From an uncultured Pirellulaceae bacterium (lineage in GTDB: Bacteria; Planctomycetota; Planctomycetia; Pirellulales; Pirellulaceae), in contig CALDYR010000023.1 in NCBI GenBank assembly GCA_937944405.1, forward strand, positions 1 through 64,000: DNA of 64,000 bases. Direction: 5' to 3'. The position numbers and the translations under genes were made by a program. How positions within the stretch are numbered: position 1 is the stretch's first letter; the number at the start of each line of letters is the position of its first letter. Under the pieces are notes generated by a model. The model was not told the origin of the DNA. It saw only the letters and a list, made by a program, of their open reading frames with translations, and did no database searches. Positions 49,756 through 60,074 of this stretch are shown piece by piece.

Positions 49756-51227
49756 ATGACAACAGACACCACCCATCGGCGGCGAATCGATCGGCAAGCG
49801 ATCGGGATATTGGTTGTGATGCTGTTGGCGGCGGCAGCATATGGAACGCGCAGCACTTGGACCGGCACTTTCTACAAGGCCGTCGCGTATTTAAAGAACC
49901 AGCCCTCCGCGACGACCGGCAACCTCTTTTCCGACCAACATGACATGCCGGCCACGATAGCTATGAAGACGACAACAGTAGCCGCGGGCATGCCAGTCAT
50001 GATGACGATATAGCATTAGGTGAGAGCGTAGATTCAATTAGGCTAACGCAAGACGCATGGGCCAATTTGGGGCTGGTGACGGGCGTCGTTAAAACGTCTA
50101 ACTATGCTCGGTCAGTGCGGGTTGCTGCCACAGTGGTCGAACGGTCGGGGCGGTCTCTGGTTCAAATTCCAGCTCCGGTGACGGGAGTGGTTACAGAGGT
50201 TTACGCAGTAGAACGGGACTTAATTTCTCCGCAACAACCACTGTTTGAGATTCAGTTGACTCATGAGGATGTCGTGACCGCGCAGACGGATTTTCTCGAA
50301 CACCTTCATCACAAAGCAGCAAGATTGGCGGAACTTAAACGATTGCGAAAGATCGGGTCGGAAATTATCGCGGGCAAAAGAATCATCGAACAGCAGTACA
50401 AGTACGATGAAGCGGTGGAAAAAGTTGAAGGCTTGCGACAGGGCCTGTTGCTGCACGGTTTGTCCAAAACGCAGATTGCGACGATTGAGTCTTCTCGTGA
50501 ATTGCTGCGGAAGGTCACCGTTGTTGCTCCGCCGTTTGCGGATTTGACAAACAGCGATCAAAGATTTTACCACCTTCAAAAATTGGAAGTGCGTCGAGGT
50601 GCAATTGTTGAAGCCGGAAGCCCGCTTGCGGTTTTGGCGGATCACAGTTTACTGTTCGTCGAAGGCCAAGCCTTCGAAGGTGATGCGCAGTGGCTGTTTC
50701 GATCGGTCGCTGAAGGGGCAAAGGTCGAAGTCGTCCCGACCAGCACCAGCGCGGTTTCAAACGACCCGCTTCGATTGGAAATTCAGTCCGTTGCCGATCG
50801 TTTCGACCCGATGTCCAGAGCGCTGAAGTTCTATCTGCTGTTGCCTAACGAGAAACTAACAAGGAGCGAATCGGGGCAGTCGGGGGAGAAGGGCTTTGGT
50901 GGCGATTTCATTGGCTGGAAGTATCGTCCGGGCCAACCCATGGAGGCTTTGCTCAGAACCGAAGACACTTATGAAAACCATTTTGTGCTACCCGCTGATG
51001 CGGTGGTGATTGACGGGCCCAATGCTTTTGTTTTTGAACAGAATGGGGATAATTTCGATCGTGTCGATGTACGTGTTTTGTATCGTGACAAAGATACCGT
51101 GGTCGTGAAACGAAACAGCCGACTGATCGGGAGTGTGATCGCGATGACCGCAGCTTTCGATATGCATCTGGCATTAAAGAATGCGGCCGGTGGTCCTATT
51201 GATCCCCACGCGGGACACACCCACTAA
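49756..51227 (+). pseudogene. RND efflux periplasmic adaptor (CusB-like), frame-disrupted near 49944
   Basis: N-terminal piece 49756..~49944 (MTTDTTHRRRIDRQAIGILVVMLLAAAAYG...NLFSDQHD) and body in another frame (HAGHDSYEDDNSSRGHASHDDDIALGESVDSIRLTQDAWANLGLVTGVVKTSNYARSVRVAATVVERSGRSLVQIPAPVTGVVTEVYAVERDLISPQQPLFEIQ...). C-terminus DPHAGHTH. Confidence 0.72.
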
Positions 51228-51239
51228 TGAGAGTTACGT

Positions 51240-51264
51240 GTTGGCCGACAATTTGCCGGCCAAC
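51240..51264. promoter_or_regulatory. Intercistronic hairpin between adaptor and RND pump genes
   Basis: GTTGGCCG-ACAATTTGC-CGGCCAAC, perfect 8-bp stem immediately after the adaptor stop. Confidence 0.55.
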
Positions 51265-51323
51265 GGATTCACTTGCTGACAATTCTCCGCTTCCGTTTTT
51301 CGACTAAAACCAACGCACCCTTC

Positions 51324-54300
51324 ATGCTCTCTTCATTGCTCAACGGAATCATCCGCTTCGCGCTGCATAACCGAATGCTGGTCGCCGCGATCGCGACGTT
51401 CCTGTTGTTGTATGGTGGTTGGCAAATGTCACAACTGCCTATCGACGTATTTCCGGATCTCAACCGACCGCGCGTCGTGATCATGACCGAAGCCCACGGA
51501 CTGGCACCCGAGGAAGTTGAAACCTTGGTTTCGTTTCCAATCGAATCGGCGCTCAATGGTGCTGCGGGGGTGCAAACGGTACGTTCGACCTCCGGCGTCG
51601 GATTGTCGGTCATCCAAGTCGAATTTGATTGGGGGACAGACATTTACAATGATCGCCAGATCGTCGCCGAACGATTGGCCGTCGTGGCGGAGCAATTGCC
51701 AACGGGCGTGCGGCCCCAGTTAGCCCCTATCTCTTCGATCATGGGCCAAATCGCAATGGTTGCCATGGTCAGCGAAACCCGCCCGGAAAATTGGCTGTTT
51801 GAAGTGGGAGTCAACGATTCGACAGATTTTAATACGCTTAATAACGGCAAACTTCCTGATTGTGTGCGCGATGCTTTTAAAGACAACGGCTACCAACGCG
51901 CAGGCGATTTCGATGTGAGAGTTGAATCAAGAAACCAGAAATGGATGGTAGAGAATCAGCGAACCAAAGATTGCTTTGCGCTCGTCCCCGTTGAAGGATC
52001 GACCAGCCTCATTTCCGTCCACCGCCGCACGTCACCAATGGTGATGCGGACAATCGCCGATTGGACGATTCGCCAACGTCTGCTGACCATCGAGGGGATT
52101 TCTCAAGTGTTCGTCATGGGGGGCGATCGAAAGCAATTTCAGGTTTTGATAACGCCCGATAGATTGACCAAGTTCGGTGTGACGCTCAAGGACGTCCAAA
52201 ACGCATTGGAGATGAGCAACGCCAATGCGACTGGTGGCTATTTAGATCAGCAGGGGCCGAACGAAATTTTAGTGCGTGCTTTGGGACGCATTGATTCGAT
52301 TGAGGAACTCAATGACGTCGTGGTTAAGCGTATTGCCGGTCAAACGATAACGCTCGATCAGGTCGCCAGAATCGTTGAAGCGGCGACGGTCAAGCGCGGT
52401 GATAGTTCTGTTTATGTCCGAACCCAAAACGCGTCGGCGAGCGGTGTTGGTAAATTCAATGGCGGGCCGGGGATCATATTTACGATCACTAAGCAACCCG
52501 ATGCCGACACCCGGAAAGTAACCGATCGTGTCGAATTGGCACTAGCGGATTTAGCGTCCGGTATGCCCGGTGATGTTCGTATGGAAAAGGACGTCTATCA
52601 ACAAAAACAGTTCATTGATCTGGCGATAGAGAATGTGATCGACGCGCTGCGCGATGGTGGCGTTTTGGTCGTGATCGTTCTTTTTCTGTTTCTGTTAAAC
52701 TTTCGCACCACCTTTATTACCCTGACCGCGATCCCGTTGTCGATCGTGATGACGGCGTTGGTGTTTTGGGGGTTCGGTTTAACGATCAATACGATGACAC
52801 TGGGCGGTTTAGCGGTTGCGATTGGCGAATTGGTTGACGATGCCATTGTGGACGTTGAGAACGTTTTTCGGCGACTGAAAGAGAATCGCAACGCGGGGGG
52901 GCCGAAAAATCCGCTATTGGTGGTCTATCAAGCCAGCGTCGAGATTCGAAATTCGATTGTCTTTGGCACCGTGATTGTGATATTGGTGTTCCTTCCGTTG
53001 TTCGCGTTGGATGGGATGGAGGGGTTGCTCTTTGCGCCTTTAGGCGTTGCGTACATTGTTTCTATTTTAGCTTCTCTGGTGGTTTCGTTGACCGTCACGC
53101 CGGTTTTGTCGTATTGGTTGTTGGCCGGCCCGCGTTCCAATAATGACCGGCCGGAAAGGGACTCCTTCGTGCTGTGGGGCCTCAAATGGATCGCTGGAAA
53201 ATTGATCACCACGAGCACTAGGTTGTCGTATCCGATTCTTGTCAGCGCCGCGGTGATGGTGGCGATCGCAGGTTTTACCGCTTGGCATCTTGAGCGTGAC
53301 TTTCTGCCGCCGTTCAATGAAGGGGCGATGCAGATCAATGTGCTGATGCCGCCGGGAACTTCGATGGCGAAATCGATCGAAGTTGCTGAAATCGCCGGGC
53401 AACGTATCCGTGAAGTGCCGGAAGTCAAAACTTTAGCGCGACGGACGGGCCGAGCGGAACTTGACGAACATGCGATGGGCGTCAACGTTTCTGAGTATAT
53501 CGCCACGATGAGCGAATCGAGTCGATCGCGCGAAACGGTAATCAATGATATTCGCGATTCCCTACAAACGGTGCCGGGTATTATTTACGGTGTTGAACAA
53601 CCGCTGACTCATTTGATGTCTCACATGATCTCGGGGGTGAAGGCGCAGGTTGGAATTAAGCTTTACGGGGACGATTTGAGCGTGCTTCGCAAGAAGGCCA
53701 AAGAGATAGAAACCGTGATCAAGACCGTCGACGGCGTTAAAGACGCTCAAATTGAACAACAAATGGAGATCCCACAGCTCCAAATCAAAGTTCGTGGTGA
53801 CAGGTTGAAGCAATACGGTCTGCGGCGTTCGGATGTGACCGAGTTCGTTGAAACGGCGATGAACGGCCACGTTGTTTCGGAGATCATCGACGGCCAAAAA
53901 AAATACGATCTGTTGATTCGGTTAGAAGAAAATGTACGTGAGGATCTCAACGCGGTGGGGCGTTTGGTGCTGCACCGGCCCGACGGTGGCACCGTAAAAC
54001 TGGAAGATGTTGCCGACGTTCGGCAGTCTTTGGGACCTAATGTTATTAACCGTGAACAGGTGCGCCGGCGCATCATCATTCAGTGCAACGTCAGCGGCCG
54101 AGGGTTAGTAGATGTGGTTAACGACATCAAACGCCAATTGACGCCGATTCGAAAGTCATTGCCGTTGGGGTACGTGATGGAATTCGGTGGGCAGTTTGAA
54201 AGCCAGCAATCGGCATCGCGGATGATCGCGGTGTTGTTCAGCGTCGCGTTGATCGGAATGCTGTTGGTCCTGTACACGATGTTTAAGAGTTTTAATTTGG

Positions 54301-54782
54301 CACTGCAAGTGATGGTGGCACTGCCGATGGCATTTATCGGCAGCGTCGCGGCGTTACGACTGACCGAACAGACGCTCACGATCGCGGCGATGGTAGGTTT
54401 TATTTCGCTATGTGGAATCGCGACCCGCAATGGAATTCTGTTAATCAATCACTACCTGCATTTGGTGAAACACGAAGGTGAAGGTTGGACACGTGAGATG
54501 ATCGCAAGAGCCGGAAAGGAGCGTTTGGCGCCGGTGCTGATGACATGTTTGACGACAGGAATTGGATTGGTCCCGCTGGCAATGGCGGCGGGGGAAACGG
54601 GAAAAGAAATTCTGTATCCGGTTGCCACGGTGATCATTGGCGGTCTAATAACTAGCACTATCCTTGAATTTTTGGTGCGCCCTGCACTGTTTTGGCAATT
54701 CGGATTGAAAGCGGCTCGAAGGTCTTTGTACGAGACTGAGGAAGCGGTAGCACTGGTCCATGAGTCGCTTGATGACCATTAA
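51324..54782 (+). CDS. Heavy-metal efflux RND permease (CusA/CzcA family)
   Basis: SSLLNGIIRFALHNRMLVAAIATFLLLYGGWQMSQLPIDVFPDLNRPRVVIMTEAHGLAPEEVETLVSFPIESALNG; GELVDDAIVDVENVFRRLKENR; LCGIATRNGILLINHYLHL. Confidence 0.95.
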   Translation: MLSSLLNGIIRFALHNRMLVAAIATFLLLYGGWQMSQLPIDVFPDLNRPRVVIMTEAHGLAPEEVETLVSFPIESALNGAAGVQTVRSTSGVGLSVIQVEFDWGTDIYNDRQIVAERLAVVAEQLPTGVRPQLAPISSIMGQIAMVAMVSETRPENWLFEVGVNDSTDFNTLNNGKLPDCVRDAFKDNGYQRAGDFDVRVESRNQKWMVENQRTKDCFALVPVEGSTSLISVHRRTSPMVMRTIADWTIRQRLLTIEGISQVFVMGGDRKQFQVLITPDRLTKFGVTLKDVQNALEMSNANATGGYLDQQGPNEILVRALGRIDSIEELNDVVVKRIAGQTITLDQVARIVEAATVKRGDSSVYVRTQNASASGVGKFNGGPGIIFTITKQPDADTRKVTDRVELALADLASGMPGDVRMEKDVYQQKQFIDLAIENVIDALRDGGVLVVIVLFLFLLNFRTTFITLTAIPLSIVMTALVFWGFGLTINTMTLGGLAVAIGELVDDAIVDVENVFRRLKENRNAGGPKNPLLVVYQASVEIRNSIVFGTVIVILVFLPLFALDGMEGLLFAPLGVAYIVSILASLVVSLTVTPVLSYWLLAGPRSNNDRPERDSFVLWGLKWIAGKLITTSTRLSYPILVSAAVMVAIAGFTAWHLERDFLPPFNEGAMQINVLMPPGTSMAKSIEVAEIAGQRIREVPEVKTLARRTGRAELDEHAMGVNVSEYIATMSESSRSRETVINDIRDSLQTVPGIIYGVEQPLTHLMSHMISGVKAQVGIKLYGDDLSVLRKKAKEIETVIKTVDGVKDAQIEQQMEIPQLQIKVRGDRLKQYGLRRSDVTEFVETAMNGHVVSEIIDGQKKYDLLIRLEENVREDLNAVGRLVLHRPDGGTVKLEDVADVRQSLGPNVINREQVRRRIIIQCNVSGRGLVDVVNDIKRQLTPIRKSLPLGYVMEFGGQFESQQSASRMIAVLFSVALIGMLLVLYTMFKSFNLALQVMVALPMAFIGSVAALRLTEQTLTIAAMVGFISLCGIATRNGILLINHYLHLVKHEGEGWTREMIARAGKERLAPVLMTCLTTGIGLVPLAMAAGETGKEILYPVATVIIGGLITSTILEFLVRPALFWQFGLKAARRSLYETEEAVALVHESLDDH

Positions 54783-54801
54783 CTCCACTGGATGTCCCAA
54801 G

Positions 54802-55350
54802 ATGAATCCCACTTTTTCAATCGTTGCAACTGTTGCTATTGCCTGTCTTTGTTTTCTAACGGTTGGTTGCGACGAACCGTCGACGCCACAAACATCGACC
54901 CAATCGACCTCTGATTCGAGCGATCATGGCCATGGTCACGAACACGGCGATGAGGATCACCAAAGTCATCAAAGCCACGACGATCATGGCCACGGCAGTC
55001 ACGTGTCTCCGCGCGGCGGGCAGATTATCGAACTGGGGCGCTCACACAAGTACCATGCCGAAATGATCGACAACCATGACGACAATTCGATCACCGTTTT
55101 TATACTCGACGGAGAATTGAAGAATTTGAAAATTGACGCCCCAACGATCAGTTTGACCTTAATCTCCGGTGACCAGTCAAAAACCTTTGAGCTCGAATCG
55201 GCCGGCAAACCCAATGACCAAGGGGCTTCATTCACCGTCAAAGATCACGCGGCTTTTGAGATGATTGAAACCGAAGGTACTGAGGGCAAGTTAAGAGTCA
55301 GCATTGATGGTAAGCCATACACCGGCACGTTCATGCATCGCGACCATTGA
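54802..55350 (+). CDS. His-rich predicted lipoprotein, putative metal-binding partner of the RND pump
   Basis: Lipobox-like CFLTVGCDEPS; DHGHGHEHGDEDHQSHQSHDDHGHGSHVSPRGGQIIELGRSHKYHAEMI. Confidence 0.8.
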   Translation: MNPTFSIVATVAIACLCFLTVGCDEPSTPQTSTQSTSDSSDHGHGHEHGDEDHQSHQSHDDHGHGSHVSPRGGQIIELGRSHKYHAEMIDNHDDNSITVFILDGELKNLKIDAPTISLTLISGDQSKTFELESAGKPNDQGASFTVKDHAAFEMIETEGTEGKLRVSIDGKPYTGTFMHRDH

Positions 55351-55631
55351 GGAACGCGCGAAGAACAGCATCGCGATTGGGTGACGTCCCGCTTGTGCCC
55401 GTGTTTTAAGCGTCCTCAAACCCGGATGTCTGTCGGCTAACGGCTAACGGTGAAACGAAAGAGAAACGCTGGCTCCGAAAATCCGGACTTTATAAATCCC
55501 GCAATCTTATGCCGGGACGATTGGTGAAGGGAAAGTCCACGGGGCGAAGACGTCAACACATTTGGAATTCGGCGTCCTTCCTGTTCCAAGCGTTTTGGCA
55601 CCCCACAAAACAAAGCACGGCATTCTGCGCG

Positions 55632-56963
55632 TTATCGCTTCATTACTCTGTAAAGCAGTAGGCCGCTGGAAATTGCTGCAGCGAAACCGATCAGCTGTGC
55701 AGGTCGATGGATGACCGACACCGCCGCCAGAGCCAATGTTGAGAAGACATAAACAGCCGCGATCAACAACACCTGCGTGCAGTAAGGTCGCGAACCTTGT
55801 ATTTTACCGGTCCAGAAAACGGACGCGACAGTACACGCTGCGGTCACCGACAACGTAAAACCTAAATGGTCCAGCAACGATCTTAAAGATGCGAAGTACA
55901 AAACCACCGATGCGAGAATCGCTTGCATCCATAGCGCTGCGTGGGGAGGGGGGGACGATCGGGAATTCGCCTGGCCCAGCAGGACAGGGAATAAACCGTC
56001 CTCCGCCATCTTTGCATAGACGCGCGGTCCCGCCATCACCATCGACGACACCGAACTTAAAAGTGATACGCAAACGATGATTCGAACCAGCATCGCCAAT
56101 GACGGCCCTCCGATCGCGTTGGCCGCTGCGGCGGCGATGTTCGGCACGCCGTCGATCGCAGACCGATCGGGGCCAAACAGAAAAATGTAATTCAAAATCA
56201 AATACAATGTTGAAACGGTTAGGGTGCCTATCAGCAACGCCAGTGGCACGTTTCTTTCTGGCTGTTTTACTTCACCGGCAACGTAAATCGCAGCATTAAA
56301 TCCGCTGAAGCTGAGTGAGATCCACACCAGCGTTGAAGCAAACGTGAAAATCGAAAACGGGGTTGTTGAAGGATTCGGTTTAGGGGCCATGCGAAGACCA
56401 TCCCAACCCGCCGGGAAGTAAGCGACCGCAAACCCGATAAACCCAATCAACAAAAACAATTTTGCTGTCACCACCCAGTTTTGAGCAGCGATTCCCACCT
56501 TCACGACAGCCCAGTGAAGCCCGGCGCAAGCCATGATGACCCCAATCCCAACCGCCCCTTCTGCAAGCCAGTCTGGTCGAAGGGAAGCGGGTATCGCATA
56601 CGATTCTAGTGCCGCGGCGGCAAACGCGATTGCACCGGTGAACCCCGCCAGCAACGAAACCCAACCGGCAAGAAACCCTGCCACGGGATGGACGAAGCGA
56701 CTGAGAAACAGATACTCGCCACCGGATTGGGTCAGCTGCCGAGCCAGTTGGCCGTAGCTGATCGCGCCGCACAAGGCAACGACAGCGCCAACCGCCCACG
56801 CTGCCATTACCATCCATCGGTCGCCGAGCGCGTTGAGCGAAAAACCGCTGGTTGTGAAAATTCCAGCACCAACCATGTTGGCAACGACCAAAAAAATGGC
56901 TGATCCAAGACCAAACGGTTTGTTGAAGCTTCGGTCTTGTGCGGTCAAGTTATCGTTGGACAA
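55632..56963 (-). CDS. APC family amino acid permease
   Basis: FGLGSAIFLVVANMVGAGIFTTSGF; GGEYLFLSRFVHPVAGFLAGWVSLLAGFTGAIAFAAAALESY; ISLSFSGFNAAIYVAGEVKQPERNVPLALLIG. Confidence 0.93.
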   Translation of the reverse strand: MSNDNLTAQDRSFNKPFGLGSAIFLVVANMVGAGIFTTSGFSLNALGDRWMVMAAWAVGAVVALCGAISYGQLARQLTQSGGEYLFLSRFVHPVAGFLAGWVSLLAGFTGAIAFAAAALESYAIPASLRPDWLAEGAVGIGVIMACAGLHWAVVKVGIAAQNWVVTAKLFLLIGFIGFAVAYFPAGWDGLRMAPKPNPSTTPFSIFTFASTLVWISLSFSGFNAAIYVAGEVKQPERNVPLALLIGTLTVSTLYLILNYIFLFGPDRSAIDGVPNIAAAAANAIGGPSLAMLVRIIVCVSLLSSVSSMVMAGPRVYAKMAEDGLFPVLLGQANSRSSPPPHAALWMQAILASVVLYFASLRSLLDHLGFTLSVTAACTVASVFWTGKIQGSRPYCTQVLLIAAVYVFSTLALAAVSVIHRPAQLIGFAAAISSGLLLYRVMKR

Positions 56964-57130
56964 AACGTTGTTGCGCTGCCGCCCCTATTTACGTAGCGGA
57001 TACAACGCCGGCAGGAATTCAAAACACTTACAACACTCTAAGTGCTTTCAAAATATCGGGGTAGGGCGAAACGGGCGAAATCCAGGCCGATTGAAAAATT
57101 CACCAACGCGAACTTGAGTTTGTCTATTGT

Positions 57131-58072
57131 TCAAAACGCCAACAAAACGGCTCGATCCACGCGCCCTTTTTTCGTGAATGGGATCGCAACAACACCCTTG
57201 AAGCCACCACATAGCGCCTCTTCATCGATCAAACAACAGCTTCCGCATGCGGCCATCTGGTCCACCGCCGTCTGTTGCCAGTCGATGTCGTCGTCTTCTT
57301 GAGAACTATTTTCGATCGAAGTGACGGTGATTGGGGGAAAGGGAGCGTCGTCTTCAGGAAGTGCGGCATCGACCTTCAACACCGCAGCATAGTTTGCAAG
57401 CGGGATCGACTGCGATGACATCAGCAACAAAATCGATTCCGGATACCCGTAGGAACGGCTGATCGGAAGCCCCACAACCGACGTCAGCGCCGCCCGGTCG
57501 CGGTCAAAGGAGCGAATGAAATTCGGATTGGTTCCGGGATCGCTGAGCATCTTAGGTACGCCAAATTTCCAGCAATATCCGGGCAGTCCGGCCCCCTTGG
57601 GAAACCTCACGTGCTGGCTCATGTACTCAAATGAATCCAAACCTCGATAGATGGAACCGCTGACCGACAGTTCATCACGATCGTCTCGAGTCCAAATTTC
57701 TGCCGCACCGTCCCCGTCAACCAGTCCTACGGCGATTACGTTAATCAGACGGTCTTCCAAGTAGACTGGAAAGGCCAGCATCGCGGTGACCGGCACGCCT
57801 GATTGGTCACGCACGCGCTGCAAATCGGTCGAAGGTAAGTCTTGAAAGATCACTGGCGACCGTTGTTTGACAGCGCTTCCGATCAACCCCTCTCCAAGTT
57901 GGAAGGTTGTGATCTGGGGAGTCAGTGCGCGTAGGCAATCCGCGTCAACCACTCTGGCGGATTCAAGAACAACGCTTCCGTCGTTCCCGGGCACCCAAAT
58001 TTCAATGTAACGAATGAGGCAGTTGGTTGTGGCGGTCATCGATGGAGGATGGTCCTGTGTGGCGGTGGTCAT
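57131..58072 (-). CDS. GAF-domain-like sensor protein with Cys-rich C-terminal segment
   Basis: GEGLIGSAVKQRSPVIFQDLPSTDLQRVRDQSGVPVTAMLAFPVYLEDRLINVIAVGL (GAF-like); second GAF-like KGAGLPGYCWKFGVPKMLSDPGTNPNFIRSFDRDRAALTSVVGLPI; C-terminal MAACGSCCLIDEEALCGG. Confidence 0.7.
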   Translation of the reverse strand: MTTATQDHPPSMTATTNCLIRYIEIWVPGNDGSVVLESARVVDADCLRALTPQITTFQLGEGLIGSAVKQRSPVIFQDLPSTDLQRVRDQSGVPVTAMLAFPVYLEDRLINVIAVGLVDGDGAAEIWTRDDRDELSVSGSIYRGLDSFEYMSQHVRFPKGAGLPGYCWKFGVPKMLSDPGTNPNFIRSFDRDRAALTSVVGLPISRSYGYPESILLLMSSQSIPLANYAAVLKVDAALPEDDAPFPPITVTSIENSSQEDDDIDWQQTAVDQMAACGSCCLIDEEALCGGFKGVVAIPFTKKGRVDRAVLLAF

Positions 58073-58177
58073 CGTTTTAATTTTCGATCGGTAATGAAAT
58101 GGAAAGCACTACGTTTTGATCTCCGTGAAAAACGGGTTGAGCTTTTTTGGTGCAAACGATTGACGCAGTTTTCTGGT

Positions 58178-59050
58178 TTAAACACGAGTCACTTGTTGAT
58201 CAGTCGCAGAGTCGGCAGCGTTGAGTCGCTGTTTGACCTCTGCGACGTGCGAGTCCTTGGCACGCTCTTGTTTTTCCAGGAACGATATCAGTGCGAATCG
58301 AAAGTCGTAGTAATGTGGGTCATCCAAAACGTCTTGCCGAAGTCGAGGCCTTTGGAAGGGCACGTCTAAAATTTGCCCGACGGTGGCTTCGGGACCGTTT
58401 GTCATCATGCAGATTCGGTCCGACATGTAAATCGCTTCGTCTACATCGTGAGTAATGACCATGGTGGTGATACGTTCGCGATCGAGAATGTCCAAGATCA
58501 CGTCTTGGAGATCCATTCTTGTCAGCGAATCCAGTCGTCCGAAAGGTTCGTCCAGTAACAGCACTTGCGGTTTCAGCGCGATCGCGCGGGCGATTCCAAC
58601 GCGCTGTTGCATACCGCCGGACATCTCGCGCGGGAATCGCTTCATGGAATCCGCGAGACCTACTAAATTCAAATAGTACTCACATATTTCCTTGCGTTGT
58701 TGTTTTGATCCGTGCGGATAACACTGTTTCACCCCCAGCATCACATTGTCATACGTTGACATCCACGGTAACAAACAGGGTGACTGAAACACAACGGCTC
58801 TATCGGGACCGGGGCCAGATACCTCACGTCCTTGAACCGCCAGCGACCCCGAACTGATCGGGTTAAGCCCCGCAACCATCGTCAGGACAGTTGATTTACC
58901 GCAACCTGAATGACCGATGACTGAAACAATTTCTCCTTTCCTTAAAATCATATTGAAGTCTTTAACGACCTCAATGTCGTGTCCAAAAGGATTAGGATAC
59001 GCTTTGGTCAGATTTGCAATTTCCACATAGCGCGAGTCATGCCTATTCAT
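58178..59050 (-). CDS. nrtD: ABC transporter ATP-binding protein (NrtD/SsuB/TauB type)
   Basis: [55 protein letters not shown]. Confidence 0.85.
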   Translation of the reverse strand: MNRHDSRYVEIANLTKAYPNPFGHDIEVVKDFNMILRKGEIVSVIGHSGCGKSTVLTMVAGLNPISSGSLAVQGREVSGPGPDRAVVFQSPCLLPWMSTYDNVMLGVKQCYPHGSKQQRKEICEYYLNLVGLADSMKRFPREMSGGMQQRVGIARAIALKPQVLLLDEPFGRLDSLTRMDLQDVILDILDRERITTMVITHDVDEAIYMSDRICMMTNGPEATVGQILDVPFQRPRLRQDVLDDPHYYDFRFALISFLEKQERAKDSHVAEVKQRLNAADSATDQQVTRV

Positions 59051-60008
59051 TGCCTGCTCCTGCGGATATGAGCTTTGATGATTCTTCACTGTCCTCCAAC
59101 GTGCCAGGGAGGTTGGCTACCGGTTCCGACACCAGCAGTTCCTTCCGGGGTTGGTTGCCAAGTGAAAGAAAGTCGACCGGTTGCAGAGCAGGCAGGGGGA
59201 GGTTAGCGCCGGTTCGGAGTTTCTTTGCTTCCGCGTTAATGCCGACCATGTATTTCGTCACGGTGTTCCGTAGTCGAATAAAATCGGGATTGAAATTCAA
59301 CGTCGTTCGGTCGCGCGGTCGATCGAGTTTGACTTCAAACGATTCCCCCAACGTCGCGTTAGGGCCGGGCGTCAGAGCGACGATTCGATCCGCCATCAAA
59401 ACGGCTTCGTCTACGTCGTTGGTGATCATGACAACGGTGCGTCGGTCGACCTCCCAGATGCGAATGATTTCATCTTGAAGATTGGCCCGTGTCAGTGCGT
59501 CAAGAGCGCTGAGGGGTTCATCCAATAGTAACACCTCCGGTTTCATCGAAAGCGTTCGGGCTAGAGAGAGCCGTTGGCGCATGCCCCCGGACAACTCTTG
59601 TGGCTTCTTCCATTCCGACCCTGATAGCGAAACCATATCAATGTATCCCTCGATGTAGTCCTTGCGCTGGCTAGCGGACATTTCGGGAAAGACTCTTTTG
59701 ACTGCCAGTTCGATGTTGCCGTAAACCGATAACCACGGCAACAACGAGTAATTTTGGAACAGGATGCCGCGTGCAGGTCCCGGTTCAGTGACAATTTCGC
59801 CGTTCATGTAAACGGCCCCTTGGGAGGCCGGTTGAATACCCGCCAGCAGATTCATCAAGGTTGATTTTCCGCTGCCCGAGAATCCAATGATGGCCACAAA
59901 TTCATTGGGTTTGACTTTTAAATTGATCTTTGACAATACTTCGACGCGCTGGCTTGGTGGTCCAAACCCCACGTCGACGTTGTCGATCTCCATTGCAAAT
60001 TCACTCAT
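59043..60008 (-). CDS. nrtC: ABC transporter ATP-binding protein (NrtC/NrtD type)
   Basis: [91 protein letters not shown]. Confidence 0.85.
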   Translation of the reverse strand: MSEFAMEIDNVDVGFGPPSQRVEVLSKINLKVKPNEFVAIIGFSGSGKSTLMNLLAGIQPASQGAVYMNGEIVTEPGPARGILFQNYSLLPWLSVYGNIELAVKRVFPEMSASQRKDYIEGYIDMVSLSGSEWKKPQELSGGMRQRLSLARTLSMKPEVLLLDEPLSALDALTRANLQDEIIRIWEVDRRTVVMITNDVDEAVLMADRIVALTPGPNATLGESFEVKLDRPRDRTTLNFNPDFIRLRNTVTKYMVGINAEAKKLRTGANLPLPALQPVDFLSLGNQPRKELLVSEPVANLPGTLEDSEESSKLISAGAGNE

Positions 60009-60074
60009 TGATTCTTCCAAAAAAGGTGGTCTGTTTTTTCAGCATGGCTACCGCGACAATCGGTCTTATGTGAC

